Assembly: GCA_019637435.1 (NCBI GenBank)
Contig: JAHBVO010000003.1
Span: 1,178,001-1,242,000 of the forward strand
From: Candidatus Obscuribacterales bacterium
GTDB taxonomy: Bacteria; Cyanobacteriota; Vampirovibrionia; Obscuribacterales; Obscuribacteraceae
Reading direction: 5' to 3'
DNA: 64,000 nucleotides
The notes under the pieces were generated by a model. That model was not told the origin of the DNA, did not search any database, and saw nothing but the letters and a program-made list of their open reading frames with translations. Below, one piece after another: positions 63,025-64,000 of the stretch. The translations under genes and the position numbers were made by a program. How positions within the stretch are numbered: the stretch's first letter is position 1; every line of letters begins with the position of its first letter.

Positions 63025-64000
63025 TTGGCTGACAAGACTCTTTACTTGAAAACGGTACTTCCGTTGAAAGGCGGCATTAAGCTCGCAGGTTGGCCAAATT
63101 TCAAAGAGCATGATTTTCCAACGTTTTCAAAAGATGGTATTGCAGTCAAATTTTCTTTTGATAACACCTCAGCATACAGTCCTCCGTCATTCTCGAACGA
63201 GGAGCTAGCAAGAATATCAAATCCGCCTATCAATCAGGTCTTTGTTAACTTAGAAACGAAAGGCATTTCAGCCGAACTCGCAGAATACATTATGACGACC
63301 AAGAAAAACTGGGAGCCGCCGGAATTAGCTAAAGAGTATAGAGATCTAGCTGACACCATATTTGATACCACAATGTACTACCTAAATCGACTAGTCGTCT
63401 TCTTTAGAACTGAGAAAGGTCAGTATTGGTTGGAAGAGTTTGTCGACTCTGCTCAAAAGGAACTTAATTCGCTTGGTGAAACAACGCACCCTAAAAGAGT
63501 CTTAGCCGAAGCTCGGTTTGACGACTCTGACTGGTTCCGTTGGGATCCCATGAGCCATCCCGGTGTACTAATTTTTTCGTTCGGTGACCCGCGCGCGGTT
63601 ACCGTTGAAGATTGGTCACGCGCCTGGGACTTTGTCGGTTCCGGGCGTAATACAGATCTCCCGCTTGAACTTCTTGTTCAAGCCGAAACGTTGGGAGAAA
63701 ACAAGCATGACCGAAGTGCATTAACTGAGGCTATTACCGCACTAGAAGTAGCCCTCTCAAGATTTGCTGAGAATCCTGCGTCTGACCTATTTCTGAATGA
63801 CCAATTGCGTGCCCGTTTCGGAACAACCAGACTCAAAAATCTTCGAGAACATCTCGGTCTTACTGGAACAGTTCACTACCTTCTTCCTATTATATTTAGC
63901 GAAGCAGAACTTGACTCAAAGACTCTTAGCGATTGCAGGCAAGCAATAGAACAGAGAAATAATGTCGTGCACAAAGGACAACGCAAAGTAAAAGACTTAA
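63025..64000 (+). CDS. HEPN-like protein, truncated by the right edge
   Basis: The frame starts at a TTG at 63025 with AGGAG 9 nt upstream, or at an ATG at 62995, and stays open to the window end (325 codons). It has no signal peptide. The first 150 residues are alpha/beta. The C-terminal visible part is helical (RSALTEAITALEVALSRFAE) and reaches AIEQRNNVVHKGQRKV. The Arg-Asn-x3-His motif is the signature of HEPN ribonucleases, and the segment before it resembles Apea-like HEPN domains. It is the first gene after the integrase and is likely island cargo with a defence or toxin role, by inference. The stop lies beyond the window. Confidence 0.6.
   Translation, partial: MADKTLYLKTVLPLKGGIKLAGWPNFKEHDFPTFSKDGIAVKFSFDNTSAYSPPSFSNEELARISNPPINQVFVNLETKGISAELAEYIMTTKKNWEPPELAKEYRDLADTIFDTTMYYLNRLVVFFRTEKGQYWLEEFVDSAQKELNSLGETTHPKRVLAEARFDDSDWFRWDPMSHPGVLIFSFGDPRAVTVEDWSRAWDFVGSGRNTDLPLELLVQAETLGENKHDRSALTEAITALEVALSRFAENPASDLFLNDQLRARFGTTRLKNLREHLGLTGTVHYLLPIIFSEAELDSKTLSDCRQAIEQRNNVVHKGQRKVKDL

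Noticed and set aside
1-64000. CRISPR arrays
   Set aside because: I saw no regularly spaced identical repeats with unique spacers, and no cas genes. The repetitive stretches are coding repeats of the adhesins or glycine tracts.

Overview
This window looks chromosomal, from a diderm (Gram-negative-type) bacterium of roughly 50% GC. The outer membrane is implied by an LptF/LptG-type permease, an apolipoprotein N-acyltransferase and an O-antigen ligase-like protein. The gene mix is giant beta-helix adhesins, alpha-2-macroglobulin-like proteins, a bacterial GH3 protein, DUF1254/DUF1214, modular toxins and many unrecognised secreted proteins. That mix reminds me of the non-photosynthetic cyanobacterial relatives (Vampirovibrionia, Obscuribacter-like), but this placement is inference and no rRNA is present to test it.

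Layout. 1-5114 (-) is the N-terminal part of a giant adhesin that runs off the left edge. 5.4-10.3 kb (+) is a macroglobulin-like secreted protein without a thioester. 10.4-24.8 kb is an envelope and housekeeping block: GH3 protein, polytopic membrane and glycosyltransferase-like proteins, RDD protein, the Lnt-LptF/G pair, an alpha/beta hydrolase, an O-antigen ligase-like protein, DUF1254/DUF1214 and a DUF900-type hydrolase. 25.1-29.4 kb is a thioester macroglobulin broken by a frameshift. 29.4-34.4 kb holds a PIN-like protein, a putative PD-(D/E)XK protein, a polytopic membrane protein and a HEPN-like protein, which could be a small defence cluster. 34.9-38.7 kb has two tandem DUF900-type hydrolases and a lipoprotein operon.

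38.8-58.8 kb is framed by two further adhesin paralogues (38.8-43.4 and 55.7-58.8 kb). Between them lies a shuffled toxin/immunity region. A metallopeptidase toxin and a papain-like toxin share the same pre-toxin module, and each has its own candidate immunity gene. Around them are an orphan toxin tip, a decayed duplicate of the metallopeptidase cassette, gene shards and a hipBA toxin-antitoxin pair. This is the most interesting part of the window.

58.8-61.4 kb contains a secreted-protein pseudogene with an in-frame stop, a SHOCT-like secreted protein, and three tRNA 3'-end fragments in the same orientation. The last fragment is the 3' part of an initiator tRNA-Met followed by an intrinsic terminator. 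It abuts direct repeats and a tyrosine recombinase (61.6-62.9 kb). This is best read as the junction of a genomic island that continues past the right edge. Its first visible cargo gene, truncated by the edge, encodes a HEPN-like protein.
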